Notes: generated from the sequence alone by a model not told the origin. Counted from the stretch's first letter, positions 22,087-32,528 are shown. The stretch is 64,000 nucleotides of DNA from Anagrus nilaparvatae (GCA_022575985.1 JAKSXM010000277.1:868001-932000), one strand, 5' to 3'. A program made the numbers and translations.

Positions 22087-22536
22087 TTATAGTTGATGAT
22101 TTTTATAATGTAAACCAGCATAATCAAAACTTTGCCTTGGACTTTTGTTAATCGTTATTGCATATGACAAAGCTATAGGAAATTGTCTTTGATTTAATGT
22201 ATATGGTAAGGAAATTCTATTGCAAAGTCCATTTAAAATACTTAAAGTTCTTAACAGTATTACTGGTGCTCCAATTTTTAAATTTAAATTATGCAATAGT
22301 AATCCTGGTAATATTATAGCATTAATATCTTCTATAGGATATTTTAATTGAATTTTCTTATCTGCAAAATCCATCTCTTTTTCTGTAACGCCTATATTAA
22401 AATAATTTTTTTCTTTAGTGTTTAATTTTTTTATTATTTTTGCAAGAATGTCATATACATCCTTATTATTTGAACATAGTATTATATTTGATGTAATATT
22501 CGTATTTATTGTTAATGTTTTATCATATATTAACAT
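22087..22536 (-). pseudogene. PIF1-type helicase C-terminal part
   Basis: A 149-codon open piece carries the end of a PIF1-family helicase: LPGLLLHNLNLKIGAPVILLR, then LCNRI, and the motif V/VI region FPIALSYAITINKSPRQSF. Functional relatives typically have TINKSQGQ; here PR replaces QG, a likely loss of function. It continues the helicase of 23110-23804 after the inserted repeat at 22537-23148. Confidence 0.85.
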
Positions 22537-23148
22537 GGAACATGTTTATAGGGAGGGGGTACTTCAGAACTGGAAAATTAAGGGGGGGGGGGTCAAATTT
22601 GTCTTTTTTAAGGGGGGGGTCAAATATGTCCTTTTTAAGGGGGGGGTCAAATTTGTCCTTTTTAAGGGGGGGGGGTCAAATGGGACTTAGAATATTTTCG
22701 ATTTAGGGACCTTTGGTGCAGAAGTACTTAGGGAGCATTGGTGCAGAAGTACCTAGGGAGCATTGGTTCAGAAGTACCTAGGGACCTATGGTGCAGAAGC
22801 CCCTAAAGACCTTTGGTACAGAAGTACCTAGGGACCTATGGTGCAGAAGTCTCTAAAGACATTTGATGCAGAAGTACTTAGGGAGCATTGGTGCAGAAGT
22901 CCCTAAAGACCTTTGATGCAGAAGTACTTAGGGAGCATTGGTGCAGAAGTCCCTAAAGACCTTTGGTGCAGAAGTACCTAGGGACCATTGGTGCAGAAGT
23001 CTCTAAAGAACTTTAGTGCAGAAATACTTGGATATAAATATTGATATTATGAACAGAATAGATACTTTATTATCAGTGTTAATTATTAGTGAACATGTTC
23101 CATGCTCGTTGGTTGTGTAGTTACACAAACCGGTCATAAGTTTTTTTA
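22537..23148. repeat. G-rich tandem-repeat element bounded by GAACATGTTC motifs
   Basis: The block interrupts the helicase sequence. It starts with GGAACATGTTTATA and ends with GAACATGTTCC followed by a GGTTGTGTAG-containing tail. Inside are four units with runs of 7-10 G and GTCAAAT (22579-22680), then a tandem array built from GGTGCAGAAGTCCCTAAAGA and GTACTTAGGGAGCATT (22700-23020). Related copies are at 40235-40700 (inverted) and 42250-42600. The four G runs within about 100 nt form a strong G-quadruplex motif on the plus strand. No ORF belongs to it. Confidence 0.65.
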
Positions 23149-23804
23149 TTACAGATATCATTTGTTAACCATTTATCTAGAATTGTTAAGTTTTTAATTG
23201 TGTCATTTCCAATATTTAATAAAAAATCTTGAAACTCTTTGTTATTTTCTCTCATATTTTTTCTTAATTTTACATTAATATATTTCCATAATGAGGAATT
23301 TTTGATACATTTGTTAACTATTTTTTGACGTGTTCAATTTTTGACAACTGGTGGATTTGCTTAAAGACGCCTCCTAAAATTATTAGTTTTCCTGCAAATG
23401 GTTCTTGATCATTATTACATACATCTCTTGTTACTTTATCAGCATATTCAAATGCTTTTAATGGAATCATTGATGCTTCATCCCATAAGAATATATCACA
23501 GTCCCTAATTATTAGTTTTTCCGATTTATTTGGAGGCTTCACTATAATAATAGGCTTCACTATAATAATTTAAAATTTGAATTCATATTACTTCATATCA
23601 CTACATAATTTAATTTGTTTTATATATTTTATGACTTATAGTTCCAAATGGCAGTAAACATGAAGCAAAACCTGTCATAGCCATAGGACAGACTTTTTTT
23701 CTTTGTAATAAGAAATAATATATTAATGCTTTGTACAAAAATGTTTTGCCAGTACCACCAGCACCTTCTATTAAAATTATATTTGATGTCAAATCAATTT
23801 TCAT
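23110..23804 (-). pseudogene. PIF1-type helicase N-terminal part
   Basis: The first open piece (23804-23610) contains the Walker A box GAGGTGKT at residues 14-21, followed by KVCPMAMTGFASCLL, the typical motif Ia region. The second (23560-23318) has the Walker B box FLWDEASMIP and GKLIILGGVFKQI, motif III with V in place of the usual D. Below it, 23310-23110 reads IKNSSLWKYINVKLRKNMRE, also typical of the family. Frame changes and stops separate the three pieces. ATP-driven unwinding during rolling-circle transposition is the family role; this copy is inactive. Confidence 0.85.
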
Positions 23805-23814
23805 AATTTTATCA

Positions 23815-24554
23815 AATATTTTTTTTTTTTCTCAAAATTAAAAAAAAAATGAATTAAAAATACTTCAATATTTGTTCTTTTTTTGGGTGTAATACCCCAT
23901 TTAATTCCATGAAAGTACCAATATCTGAAAATATTGTAACGAGTGTAACTTCACAACCATTATCGAATTAAGACCTAATTTTTTTTTTCACAAATTTTTT
24001 CATCAAAAAATCTTAAAATACTTTTTTTTTTTAAATTTAGATGTAATACCTCATTGATTTCCATGAAAGTACTTATATTTGAAAGTATGGTTTTTACTCT
24101 ATATCTCGAATCTGATACTTAATTATTTAAAAATTATTTTCACAAAAATTTCGTCATAAAAAAATAGTAGTACCTAATTTATTTCTATTACAGTACTAGT
24201 TTTAGACAGTTCGTTTATAGTAATTTTTTGGATCTGATACCAAATTTTTCCAAAATTTTTTCCTCAAAATTAAAAAAACAAAAAACAAAACTGCAATATT
24301 TTTTTTTTTTTTGGTGTAATATTTCATTTAATTCCATGAAAGTACTATCTTGAATAATTATTATCCAATAAATTACGTTAGATTTTATTTTGAAAAAAAT
24401 AGATTTAGTTGAATTCAATACATAAATTTTCTTTTAACTTTTAAAGGTTAATAGAAACGAACGTATGATTGCATGGTTGTAATCGGTGATATCTGTGGCA
24501 TATTGATGTATTTAGCTTATTGTTTGAGGAACCTTAGTGCCAGCTAGTTGGCAG
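23815..24554. repeat. A-rich repeat copy inside the Helentron
   Basis: The units match the family at 6955-9480 (ACTTTCATGGAAATAAATG-like phrases, A and T runs). The right end at 24527-24554 carries a diverged copy of the 28-bp terminal motif seen at 6813 and 10829. The left end is truncated or replaced. It lies between the helicase Walker A region and the preceding region, with about 200 codons of helicase sequence missing there. Confidence 0.65.
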
Positions 24555-24599
24555 GGTATTTTATAATTGTTCCATATCATTATTAAATATATTATAGCA

Positions 24600-24900
24600 G
24601 CTTTATCAGGAATTAAAAACAATGAAAAAAAAATTTCTTAATTCTTTAGTCATCACCTTAAAAATTTGAATAATATGTTTATCATTTTCTATTAATCCCA
24701 TAGCATTAGCTGTTTCCTGAAATGTTTTATATTTTATTCCTTTATAAGTTTTTAAGTCATCAAAACATGTTGCACCTTTAATGAAGTTTAAAATTAATTT
24801 TAAATGAAATCTTTCTACATCTTTAGGTAAAATATTTGATAATCTACCTATTGTATTTGATATCTTTTGTCTTTCTATCCAAACTATAAGGTAGAAATTT
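24600..24900 (-). pseudogene. Helitron pre-helicase region
   Basis: The minus strand reads KISNTIGRLSNILPKDVERF, HLKLILNFIKGATCFDDLKT, YKGIKYKTFQETANAMGLI in one frame. This is the conserved stretch between the Helitron-like domain and the PIF1 helicase in animal Helitrons. It is open for about 95 codons but is cut on both sides by inserted DNA. Confidence 0.8.
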
Positions 24901-24904
24901 GCCT

Positions 24905-26055
24905 CTACACCTTATAAAAAAATAATTAAGAATATATAAATATATAATTATTTAATATTATTTTGCTTGAGCGGAGACTCGATAACCAGAGGAGGTCCGT
25001 ACATTTATTTCCAGGATATAGCGTTATAAGAGAAACAAAGATAGAAAATCACTGGAAATGAATGTACTATCTTGGAAAAATCAGGAGGCGACTGATTATT
25101 AATTAGATATATAAATTCAACTTACCACAAAAATAGGCAATATAATTGATCGATATTTAAGAAGTATATAATTAAACAGTACAAATTTATTTATAGCGTA
25201 ACTCGCCAGTATTTCAATTTATTGACAACTTAACAACTAATTAATCAAAAATGAATCGAATCTACTATACATATTTTATTTAGCTAATTTTTTAATAATT
25301 GATATTAATATTATATACATTTTGAAAAGATGAACGCGGACTTTAATTAATTTTAAATCTAATAAAAATTCAAATAAGAGAGAGAGAATTTTACGAGAGG
25401 GTCGTTATTTTAAAATTGCGATCATTAACTTGTGATTTTACTTATACATGTAGCTACGTAAAAGGAGACGGGAGAGGGAGTGAGATAGCGCTAATTATCA
25501 TGACAATAATCTGAGTTATACCTTGACGACGATGTTCTTGAAACCTCTTGATTTAATCTCTACTCCTGGACTAACCTTTTCCCTACGTCAACTTCGAACC
25601 AATATATAAATATGTGTAATTCTGTGTCCGGTAAATTAATTTCTCGAATAGGTGACCATGTGCCTTTACGAAAGTCAAATATAGAATTTATAACCTGTTG
25701 ACGACGATGACTTTTTCTTGGTAAATAAACTTTTAATACACAATGGCCTGATGATAATTTAATGTCACTTTATAAGAAATAATTAAACTGGAAACGAATT
25801 AATCTTGAGAAGGAGTTGATATTAATATTTTTAATATAAAAAGTACTGAATTGAACAGAATCTATATAAATTTTTAATGAGCCGGTAAAACAACGTGTCT
25901 TCTACACGGCGAATAATCGGAGCAGAAGGAATACGGAAGTTCGAGAAGGGAAGTACAATATTTTTCTCTCTCGCTCTCTCTTCTTATATTTTAACATTTT
26001 TTTGACTGGACGCTTACGCCCTCTTTTCTATACGCGAGTTTCACACATAAATGTG
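24905..26055. other. Unassigned DNA inserted in the Helentron
   Basis: This 1.15-kb block separates two Helentron coding pieces and is less A+T-rich than its surroundings. It includes an imperfect hairpin with GTACATTTATTTCCAG and CTGGAAATGAATGTAC near 24990-25065, a (TC)n tract near 25970 and a possible exon at 25576-25769. I could not assign it to a known element. Confidence 0.4.
25576..25769 (-). CDS. Possible exon of unknown function
   Basis: About 65 codons are open on the minus strand with unremarkable amino-acid composition (VLKVYLPRKSHRRQQ, FDFRKGTWSPIREI, ELHIFIYWFEVD). The open stretch ends at AAAAG followed by GTTAGT, which fits a 5' splice donor. No start codon or matching acceptor was established, and I recognise no family. 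It could be a captured host exon or part of an unrecognised element. Confidence 0.2.
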
Positions 26056-26132
26056 TGCCTGCGCCCACACATACAGAACACACAATGTATATAAAAATAA
26101 TATATATTTCCTATGTGATTAATTTTGCCATA

Positions 26133-26426
26133 TTACAAAACTTTGAAATTTTCATCGTAATAATATTTAGTTGGAATATTTACATAATTCATATTTCTTT
26201 CCTTTTTATCAATTTTATTAAATTCAAAATATGCTGTTAGCGTGGTATTAATATTTTTTGATATAATATTTTTTTCTTTGTATTCTTCAGATACGATATT
26301 TTGTTGATTTACTGTGTGAATAGCTAATTGATAAATCGCGTGACTTTTTCCTGACATTGGTAATTCAAGAATTCTCCATGTTGCTTCTGTCGGACCTACG
26401 TATCTTGTATCTAAAGAATTTTTCAA
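26133..26426 (-). pseudogene. Helitron linker region
   Basis: The 97-codon piece begins DTRYVGPTEATWRILELPM, followed by KSHAIYQLAIHTVNQQNI. This is the highly conserved Helitron segment just downstream of the Rep/OTU region. The tail after residue 60 is low-complexity. It is continuous in order, though not in frame, with the OTU domain above and the region at 24600-24900 below. Confidence 0.85.
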
Positions 26427-26429
26427 ATT

Positions 26430-26990
26430 TTTTTATTAAATCTTTTTTTTTGTTTTTTATTTGATATGTTTTCACTTATATTTATTACTAAATCTTTTTT
26501 GCGTCTATTAATTTTTTTTATTAAATTTTTTTTATGATGTGCAATAAAATCATTATTATTAAAATTTATAATGTCATAATGCCCCGAATAATCGTTACCT
26601 GTATATAATAATTTTAGTTGGTATGTACTATTTTTATTTGCAATAATCCTAGGTATTGTAACTAAATTAATATTTCGATTTGATACATTCTAGAAAATGC
26701 ATTTAATTCAACATCACCAGCATTAATACCGCTTTTTATAATGTGATGATAATAATCATTTTTATTTAATACAATATCATTGTACGATTCTTCACCTATA
26801 ATATAATGTTTAACATCATTCCAATTATCGTTAATATAAGTTACTATTTTTTTTCTTAATATATAATGAAATTTTTGATCGTTATATATAAATTTTGTCA
26901 TGTATCTAAATAAACAATTTCCATCGCCGATCATTTTTTCAATGTAATATTTATTGCTCATAATGATATAAATTTTTCTGTTACAATTTA
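26430..26990 (-). pseudogene. OTU cysteine-protease domain of the Helentron
   Basis: The open piece 27006-26662 contains IGDGNCLFR, the catalytic Asp and Cys loop of OTU-type deubiquitinase-like proteases. It continues with ILRKKIVTYINDNW and ELNAFSRMYQIEI. The matching catalytic His lies in GHYDII at about 26570-26590, in a shifted frame. The first few codons of the open frame come from the foldback element's end at 26993, so the natural N-terminus is lost. OTU domains are known passengers of Helentrons; their role in transposition is not settled. Confidence 0.8.
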
Positions 26991-26992
26991 AT

Positions 26993-27898
26993 ATCGGATT
27001 ATGCAAACGTCGGGCACTTGGGATTTTATAGCGGAAAATGAATGTTTAATCTATAAGAAGATAATATTTCCTTGAATTTAAATGTTTCACCTAGCATCTT
27101 AAGAGTTATTTGATAAAACTTGTCTCTCGGGGCAGCTGAAAATGAGCAAGAATTTTTCCTGCTCGGATCGGGCTAAAATTTTCAGAAAAGGTTGCTTTTT
27201 TGGTCCCCAAAAACATGGTGAAACCCGTTTTTCAAAATCAGTCATCCTCTTCGAGATATTTATCAATATGTCTCCCATTTAAAATACATGGGAAAAGCCA
27301 TTTATTAGCGGTTTTTCTTATTTTGTTCCACAATTTTAGTTTGACCAAGCACCAAACCAACGAGAAAGTTTTTTTTAACATTAATTTTAAATAAATTATA
27401 TACATATAAATAATTTAATAAACGCAATTTTTAAAAAACGTTATTTTTTGTCTGGACACGTTGGCCAAACACCAATCCTCTATATAATGAAGCAGGCATG
27501 TGAATGAATGTTAAAAAAAACTATTCTCATTGGTTTGGTGCTTAGTCAAACTAAAATTCTGAAGAAAAATCAGAAAAACCGCTACAAAATGGGTTTTCCC
27601 ATGTATTTTAAAAGGGATACATATTGATAAATATCTCGAAGAGGATAACTGATTTTGAAAAACGGGTTTCGCCATGTTTTTGGGGATCAACAATGCAACT
27701 TTTTCTGAAAATTTCAGCCCGATCCGAGCAGGAAAAATTTTTGATCATTTTCAGCTGCCCCGAGAGACACAGTTTTATCAAATAACTCCCAAGAAGCTAG
27801 GTGAAACATTTAAATCCAAGAAAGTATTATCTCCTTTTAGGTTGAAAAATCATTTTCCGCTATAAAATAACGAGTGCCCGACGTTTGCATAATCCGAT
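26993..27898. mobile_element. Foldback element with arms of about 395 bp
   Basis: The left arm (26993-27384) and right arm (27505-27898) are about 85-90% reverse complements by eye. They start ATCGGATTATGCAAACGTCG and end CGACGTTTGCATAATCCGAT. The spacer is about 120 bp. The arms contain a shared TTTCAGCTGCCCCGAGAGAC-like block. Mirror-image open frames (27200-27394, 27511-27693) are translations of the two arms and not genes. The element truncates the Helentron on its 5' side. Confidence 0.85.
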
Positions 27899-28014
27899 TT
27901 TTCAAGCTAGGCGTGTATAATATTATGCTAATTAAAATTTTATTTTTTTATTTTAATAAGTTTTAATTTAAATATTTTAATTCCTGAAAAATATGAGTAA
28001 AAATTACTAATTTT

Positions 28015-28460
28015 AAAAAAATTCAAAATTTAACTAATGTTGCCAATGTGGACAATTGTAAAATATATGGTTTAAATTGATATCATATTCGTTCTTTGTG
28101 ACCTAAAAAATTTAAGAAAGACTTAAAAAACTTAAGTAACATTTGTGAATTCATTAAAATCCCTAAAAATTAACCTAACGTTGCCTATTGTGGGCAATTG
28201 GATAATTTCCGTTTATAATGTGTATTATATTCGTGTTCAGTGAGTCAAAAAACATAAGATAAAAAATTAAACTAAACTTAATGTGGGCAACTGTTCAATA
28301 TACGGTATAAATTGATATCATATATATTCATCATATATTGATATGATATCGTATTTAATAACCTATAAATTATAAGTAAATTTATGAATATAGAAAAAAC
28401 CCTAAAAACTAACTTAAAATTGCTGAATATAAAAATCGTAAAAATCGTAAAAATTAAAGA
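28015..28460. repeat. Degenerate tandem repeat, unit about 130 bp
   Basis: Three to four loose copies share AACGTTGCC, TGTGGGCAATTG, a TTGATATCATAT phrase and GTGACCTAAAAAAT. Spacing is about 110-140 bp. Strongly decayed and non-coding. The sequence from 27899 to 28765 holds nothing else recognisable. Confidence 0.5.
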
Positions 28461-28765
28461 ACTTAAGTATAAAATTATTGATAATCTAAAAATTTTTCAT
28501 TCAAAGAACCTTAAAATTTCTCTCTTAGTAAAAATAATATTTACCAATTAATTAATGTGAAAATAAACTTGTTAATATAAATATAATTCACGAATTTAGG
28601 AATACTCTTCTTTTTTAATAATATTAATGTATGATTTTGGACGAATTCGTTAATTTGATGTTAATTATCAATTTAATTCCTTAATTGCTTGATAAGTTAA
28701 ATATTGGATTTGAAGTATTATTTTTATGAATTACTTTTGTTAATAAAATTTTTTTTTCATATTTT

Positions 28766-28925
28766 GACCTGGAATAACAATAATTATAATAACGATTATA
28801 ACAGTCTCAATTTTTTATATTCATCTAACAATAATTTAAATCATAATTTTTTTAATTTTAATAATTATAATCATAAATCAATTAGCTCTAATATCAATAA
28901 TGTTCCTATTAATCTTAGTCTTGAT
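28766..28925 (+). pseudogene. 5' part of the older LINE, interrupted
   Basis: An Asn-rich open frame (NNNNYNNDYNSLN, SSNINNVPINLSLD) runs into the left target-site duplication. The same frame resumes after the right duplication at 35823 with another Asn-rich stretch. The younger LINE therefore landed inside an ORF1-like region. The start of the older element is not defined; upstream sequence is A+T-rich. Confidence 0.45.
28912..28925 (+). repeat. Left target-site duplication of the full-length LINE
   Basis: The 14-bp ATCTTAGTCTTGAT immediately precedes the element and is repeated exactly at 35809-35822 after the poly-A tail. This is the direct footprint of target-primed reverse transcription. 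Confidence 0.92.
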
Positions 28926-29845
28926 GGGGTGGTTGGGAAATAAACCATTTTTTTGGTGAATACCCGACATGCTGGAATGAGATGGGTTGGCCCCATGGAC
29001 TGGTAGGAGTTACCTATGAACACGACGCTGTATAAGCTACAGACCACTTGTTTGGTCCTTTAGTGTCGATAACTCCAGGTGGGATTGAACAGCCTTCTCG
29101 TGGCTACCCTGTTGATGCGCATAATTGCACACGAATGTTCACCTACTCACCAAGGCTGAGGCTTGCACACGTCGTAACTGTGCGTCACTCAGCCGACGGC
29201 TCTTGGCTGAGATCCTAAGTGGTTCTTTCAGTTACTAGTTATAGTTTCTTTTTTTTACTCCACCTTACTCCTTTTTTTGGATGCCAGGTGGTATCACTTC
29301 TTGCCCGATGCCCTCGAACTCATTGTGAGGGGTGCGTTGTCTATGAGGACGTCTGCGAGTGGGGCATACATTTCCTCTAACTCGGATGTCTCTAAAGGCA
29401 GCTTTAATATTTTAATTTCTGCTATACACTAATGCTAAAGACATTAGTATATTGGTATGAAGAATGGCACGTATGGCTGGGGCTTCCCTGGAGCAGGGAC
29501 CCACAGCAATGTCACCCTACCCTATATAGCTAGGACACCATTGCTGCTGGTTCCTTTGTGTCCGTGTCCTTCGCCTGCTGTCTGTTGGGGGGATTCAGAA
29601 AAAGCCACGAAAAGAGCTGAAAAGTTCGCTGGGATTGGCTGTATGTGTTTCTGTCTAAACAAAAAACTGTTTACTTTAAATGTGATACATATGTGTTGCA
29701 GCCAATAACTTTGGGACGTAAGGCTCGAAGTGGTGATTATCAGATAAACCCTGACAACTGTAGGTGCTGGGCACGGACATGACTGATCCTAGGATCCCTG
29801 TTTTGGTGAGCCCTGGGGCGCTTGCTTCATGACTAGTCAAAGATG

Positions 29846-29881
<36 letters not shown>

Positions 29882-30404
29882 TTCAGAGCTTCTTTGACTA
29901 GCCTAATAAAATTTAATCGAATTTTGTAGGTGTGTAGGCCTCGGGAGCAGATATCTGGGTGGATGTCGCATTCTTTCTTGCAATGCAAATCGAATGCTGA
30001 AACGGCACGAGCTGTTTTTTACCTGGTGATCCATTGTAGAGGTAACTTATTACCTTTCTTTTATGTGCATCGCTGGGATCTTAGCCAATTGCTAAAAATG
30101 GCCTATGAGGACCCTGTTAATACGACGGGTAAAATATCGTATTATGTCAGCAGACATCTAATCTGCAGGACTTGCAACGATCACCCCCCTGTGTCTTGCA
30201 CTCAGGGTGAAGATTGCTGTGGGTCTGAATCCCCGGTCCTATTATCTCACCACTTTTTCCCATTTCATTACAGGTACACTAATTACAATAGTTCTTTACA
30301 GGTTTTTTCTTTTTTCCAGGTTATCACATCGCACAGAGGGTACCCTTACCCGCATTCATCCAAGGGCGCTTAGTCCAGCGACACAGGCTATTTTAACAAT
30401 AAAT
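28926..30404 (+). promoter_or_regulatory. LINE 5' UTR with hairpin-flanked poly-T
   Basis: Full-length R1-type elements usually carry an internal promoter in the 5' UTR, so this 1.48-kb region should contain it; no core motif can be named. At 29847-29880 a run of 34 T is bracketed by CTAGTCAAAGA and TCTTTGACTAG, which can pair into a stem with the T run in the loop. The small open frames at 29457-29708 and 29930-30373 have no recognisable domain and are probably not translated proteins. Confidence 0.55.
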
Positions 30405-32528
30405 ATGCAAAATGATAAAACATGTATACCTCAGGTTGATAACTCACTTCAAGGAGTGATGAATTCAACTGTCGGTTCCGATCGGGTGAAAGCCCCGGTG
30501 GCCGGCACCGGTCCCATGGATTCTGAGGGGGGCCAAAAATTTTGCATGGAGACGGATTTAACACCATTTTCCGTCCAGGGGGGACTTCAGGGGGAAGTCC
30601 AAGACATCGTTATGCTTGAACATATTCAGCATCCACTAACTGCGCTAGGTGCAGGGAATACTGAAGAACCAAGTTATGCGGACAACCTCAAATATCTGCA
30701 GAACTTAGCATATGGCACTGGTAGTCTTGACACAGACCAGGCCTTTGATCAAGCAGTGGTCGAAAAACCCAATGCCTTCCTTCACCACATCTCTGTTTTG
30801 AAGGACGCTATACAGGCTTTGGAAAAACACCACAAGGATATGAAGGAAGCCCATGACAGCATGTCACAACACTGTACAACAAAACAGAAAAATTGCGGCA
30901 TGCCAATTAAGAATGGAGTAAGCCTCTTCGGTAATGTGCTCGCCCAACTTGAGCTAATAACGAAGAGACTCAATGCAGAAACGCATGATATGGAGTCTGC
31001 TCTTAAAAAAGCAGCAAATAAGCAGCAGGCAAAGAGGGTCCGATCGCCTTCCTCTGGAGATAATTCCCCAGAGTCAAACCAAGCGAGGAAAAGAATTCCT
31101 TTAAACCTTAGCAACTCTAGCAATACAGCTAAATCTGAGGAGGAGCAGCAGAACAGCGCTCAGCTCCAGGAAGAGGAAAGAAGGAAAATGCTGCTTCAAG
31201 AAAACCAAAAGAAGGAGCAAGAGCAGAGGAAGAAGGAGAAAGCGCGCCTGGAACAGGAGGAAAAAGAGCGGCGACAAAAAGAGAAACTGTTTCAGAAACA
31301 AAAGAAGAAAGAAAGTCTGCTACAACTACTTCAAAAGCAGAAGCCGAAGCAGAATAAAGTGAAGCAGCCACCAAAAGAGAATCAACCTGCGGGGGGAGAA
31401 CCTCCCAATAAGGAAGATGACTCAAAGGTGGTACCTAGCAACAGCAAGGTGGACGGCCCACAGGATAGCTCCGGGATCTCCTCCAACAGCAATGGAGATA
31501 GGGGCGCCCCTAGGCATAGATCCACAAAGGAAAAGAAGCAGCAGAAGAAACTTAAAAGGCTGCAGCTTAAGCAGGGAAATAACCCTCCCGAAAAGACGGA
31601 TCAGCCAACTAAGCTAACGCAAGTGGCTGACGGAAAAGAGCAACAAAGGCAGTCGCAACCCCCGAAGCTACCAGAAAACTGGCAGACTATGGGGAAAGGG
31701 AAGAATAAACCCAGAGCCAAGAAGACCCAACAGGCAAAGGAACCTGCCAATAAGGATAAAGTTCCTTCCAAGATGGGAAGGCGCAGGTTTAGAAAAAGGA
31801 AGGAAGCCTTCCAGATTACCCCAGCGGCGGGTAAAACTTACGAGGAAACGCTTCTCGATTTAAAGAGAAACGTTAACCTCAAAGAATCTGGCACGAAGGT
31901 CCACCGCATCAGAAAAACTCAAAATGGCAGTGTCCTCATTGAGTTGGAGGCCATTGAGGACCGCCAAAAGCTGAGAGATGCAGTGGAGTCGGTAACGGGC
32001 CCTGAATCGAATGTTCGTGATCTGATTCCAATGCTCAAGCTTGAAGTTCGAGACTTGGATGGAGTCACGATGGAGCAGGAGATACAGGAGGCCGTTGCCA
32101 AGGCTATTGGCATGGAAAATGGTGACCTACTTGAAGTCATCATTTTCAAAACGAAAGGGACAACCAGCCATATGGCCGTTGTTGACCTCCTGGAAGCAGA
32201 CGCTCTACGCCTGGCTAAAAAGGGCAAAATCCAGATTGGCTGGGTGTCGAGTAGAGTGCGCCTTCGTGCAGACGTAAGGCGTTGCTACAAATGTCTGGGC
32301 TATGGCCATAGCCAGTATGTCTGCAAAGGCCTAGACAGAAGTAAGGCGTGTCTCAAGTGTGGCGAAGATGGCCATAAGAGAACAGAGTGCAGCAAGGAAA
32401 AGCCCGAGTGCTTCCTCTGCAAGACCAGAAAGGATAAGTGCTCCACGGAGCACTATCCTGGACAGGGAAACTGCCCCAGTTACCGGGAGGCTCTGACTGT
32501 GGCGAGAAACAGGTGTCATCGGAAATGA
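30405..32528 (+). CDS. LINE ORF1, Gag-like RNA-binding protein
   Basis: The 707-residue product would coat the element's RNA and carry it to the nucleus. The middle (about residues 240-480) is rich in Lys, Glu and Gln with coiled-coil character. It is followed by a conserved region (KTYEETLLDLKRNVNLKESG) and two CCHC zinc knuckles: Cys627, Cys630, His635, Cys640 and Cys649, Cys652, His657, Cys662. A third, irregular Cys/His cluster follows (CFLCKTRKDKC). An upstream in-frame ATG at 30207 would add 66 residues, but that extension is hydrophobic and unlike Gag, so the start at 30405 is preferred. The stop overlaps the ORF2 start as ATGA. Confidence 0.9.
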   Translation: MQNDKTCIPQVDNSLQGVMNSTVGSDRVKAPVAGTGPMDSEGGQKFCMETDLTPFSVQGGLQGEVQDIVMLEHIQHPLTALGAGNTEEPSYADNLKYLQNLAYGTGSLDTDQAFDQAVVEKPNAFLHHISVLKDAIQALEKHHKDMKEAHDSMSQHCTTKQKNCGMPIKNGVSLFGNVLAQLELITKRLNAETHDMESALKKAANKQQAKRVRSPSSGDNSPESNQARKRIPLNLSNSSNTAKSEEEQQNSAQLQEEERRKMLLQENQKKEQEQRKKEKARLEQEEKERRQKEKLFQKQKKKESLLQLLQKQKPKQNKVKQPPKENQPAGGEPPNKEDDSKVVPSNSKVDGPQDSSGISSNSNGDRGAPRHRSTKEKKQQKKLKRLQLKQGNNPPEKTDQPTKLTQVADGKEQQRQSQPPKLPENWQTMGKGKNKPRAKKTQQAKEPANKDKVPSKMGRRRFRKRKEAFQITPAAGKTYEETLLDLKRNVNLKESGTKVHRIRKTQNGSVLIELEAIEDRQKLRDAVESVTGPESNVRDLIPMLKLEVRDLDGVTMEQEIQEAVAKAIGMENGDLLEVIIFKTKGTTSHMAVVDLLEADALRLAKKGKIQIGWVSSRVRLRADVRRCYKCLGYGHSQYVCKGLDRSKACLKCGEDGHKRTECSKEKPECFLCKTRKDKCSTEHYPGQGNCPSYREALTVARNRCHRK

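Larger units (their letters stand above)
22087..26990 (-). mobile_element. Decayed Helentron (OTU and PIF1 helicase type)
   Basis: On the minus strand, from high to low coordinates, lie an OTU cysteine-protease domain, a Helitron linker region, a pre-helicase region and PIF1-type helicase pieces. That order (OTU before helicase in one long polyprotein) is known from Helentrons, rolling-circle transposons of animals. The Rep nuclease that would precede OTU is missing because a foldback element begins at 26993. The reading frame is broken many times. Insertions sit at 22537-23148 (G-rich repeat), 23815-24554 (A-rich repeat) and about 24905-26055 (unknown sequence). Helentron termini were not identified. 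Confidence 0.8.

Noticed and set aside
27200..27693. Pair of similar small proteins
   Set aside because: They are the two arms of the foldback element at 26993-27898 read in opposite directions.
29930..30373. 147-codon frame in the LINE 5' UTR
   Set aside because: No domain is recognisable and it overlaps the ORF1 start region in another frame.
30207..30404. Upstream extension of LINE ORF1
   Set aside because: The 66 extra codons are hydrophobic and unlike Gag; the ATG at 30405 is the more plausible start.
31101..31425. Minus-strand Leu/Ser-rich frames
   Set aside because: Shadows of the Lys/Glu/Gln-rich coiled coil of ORF1.
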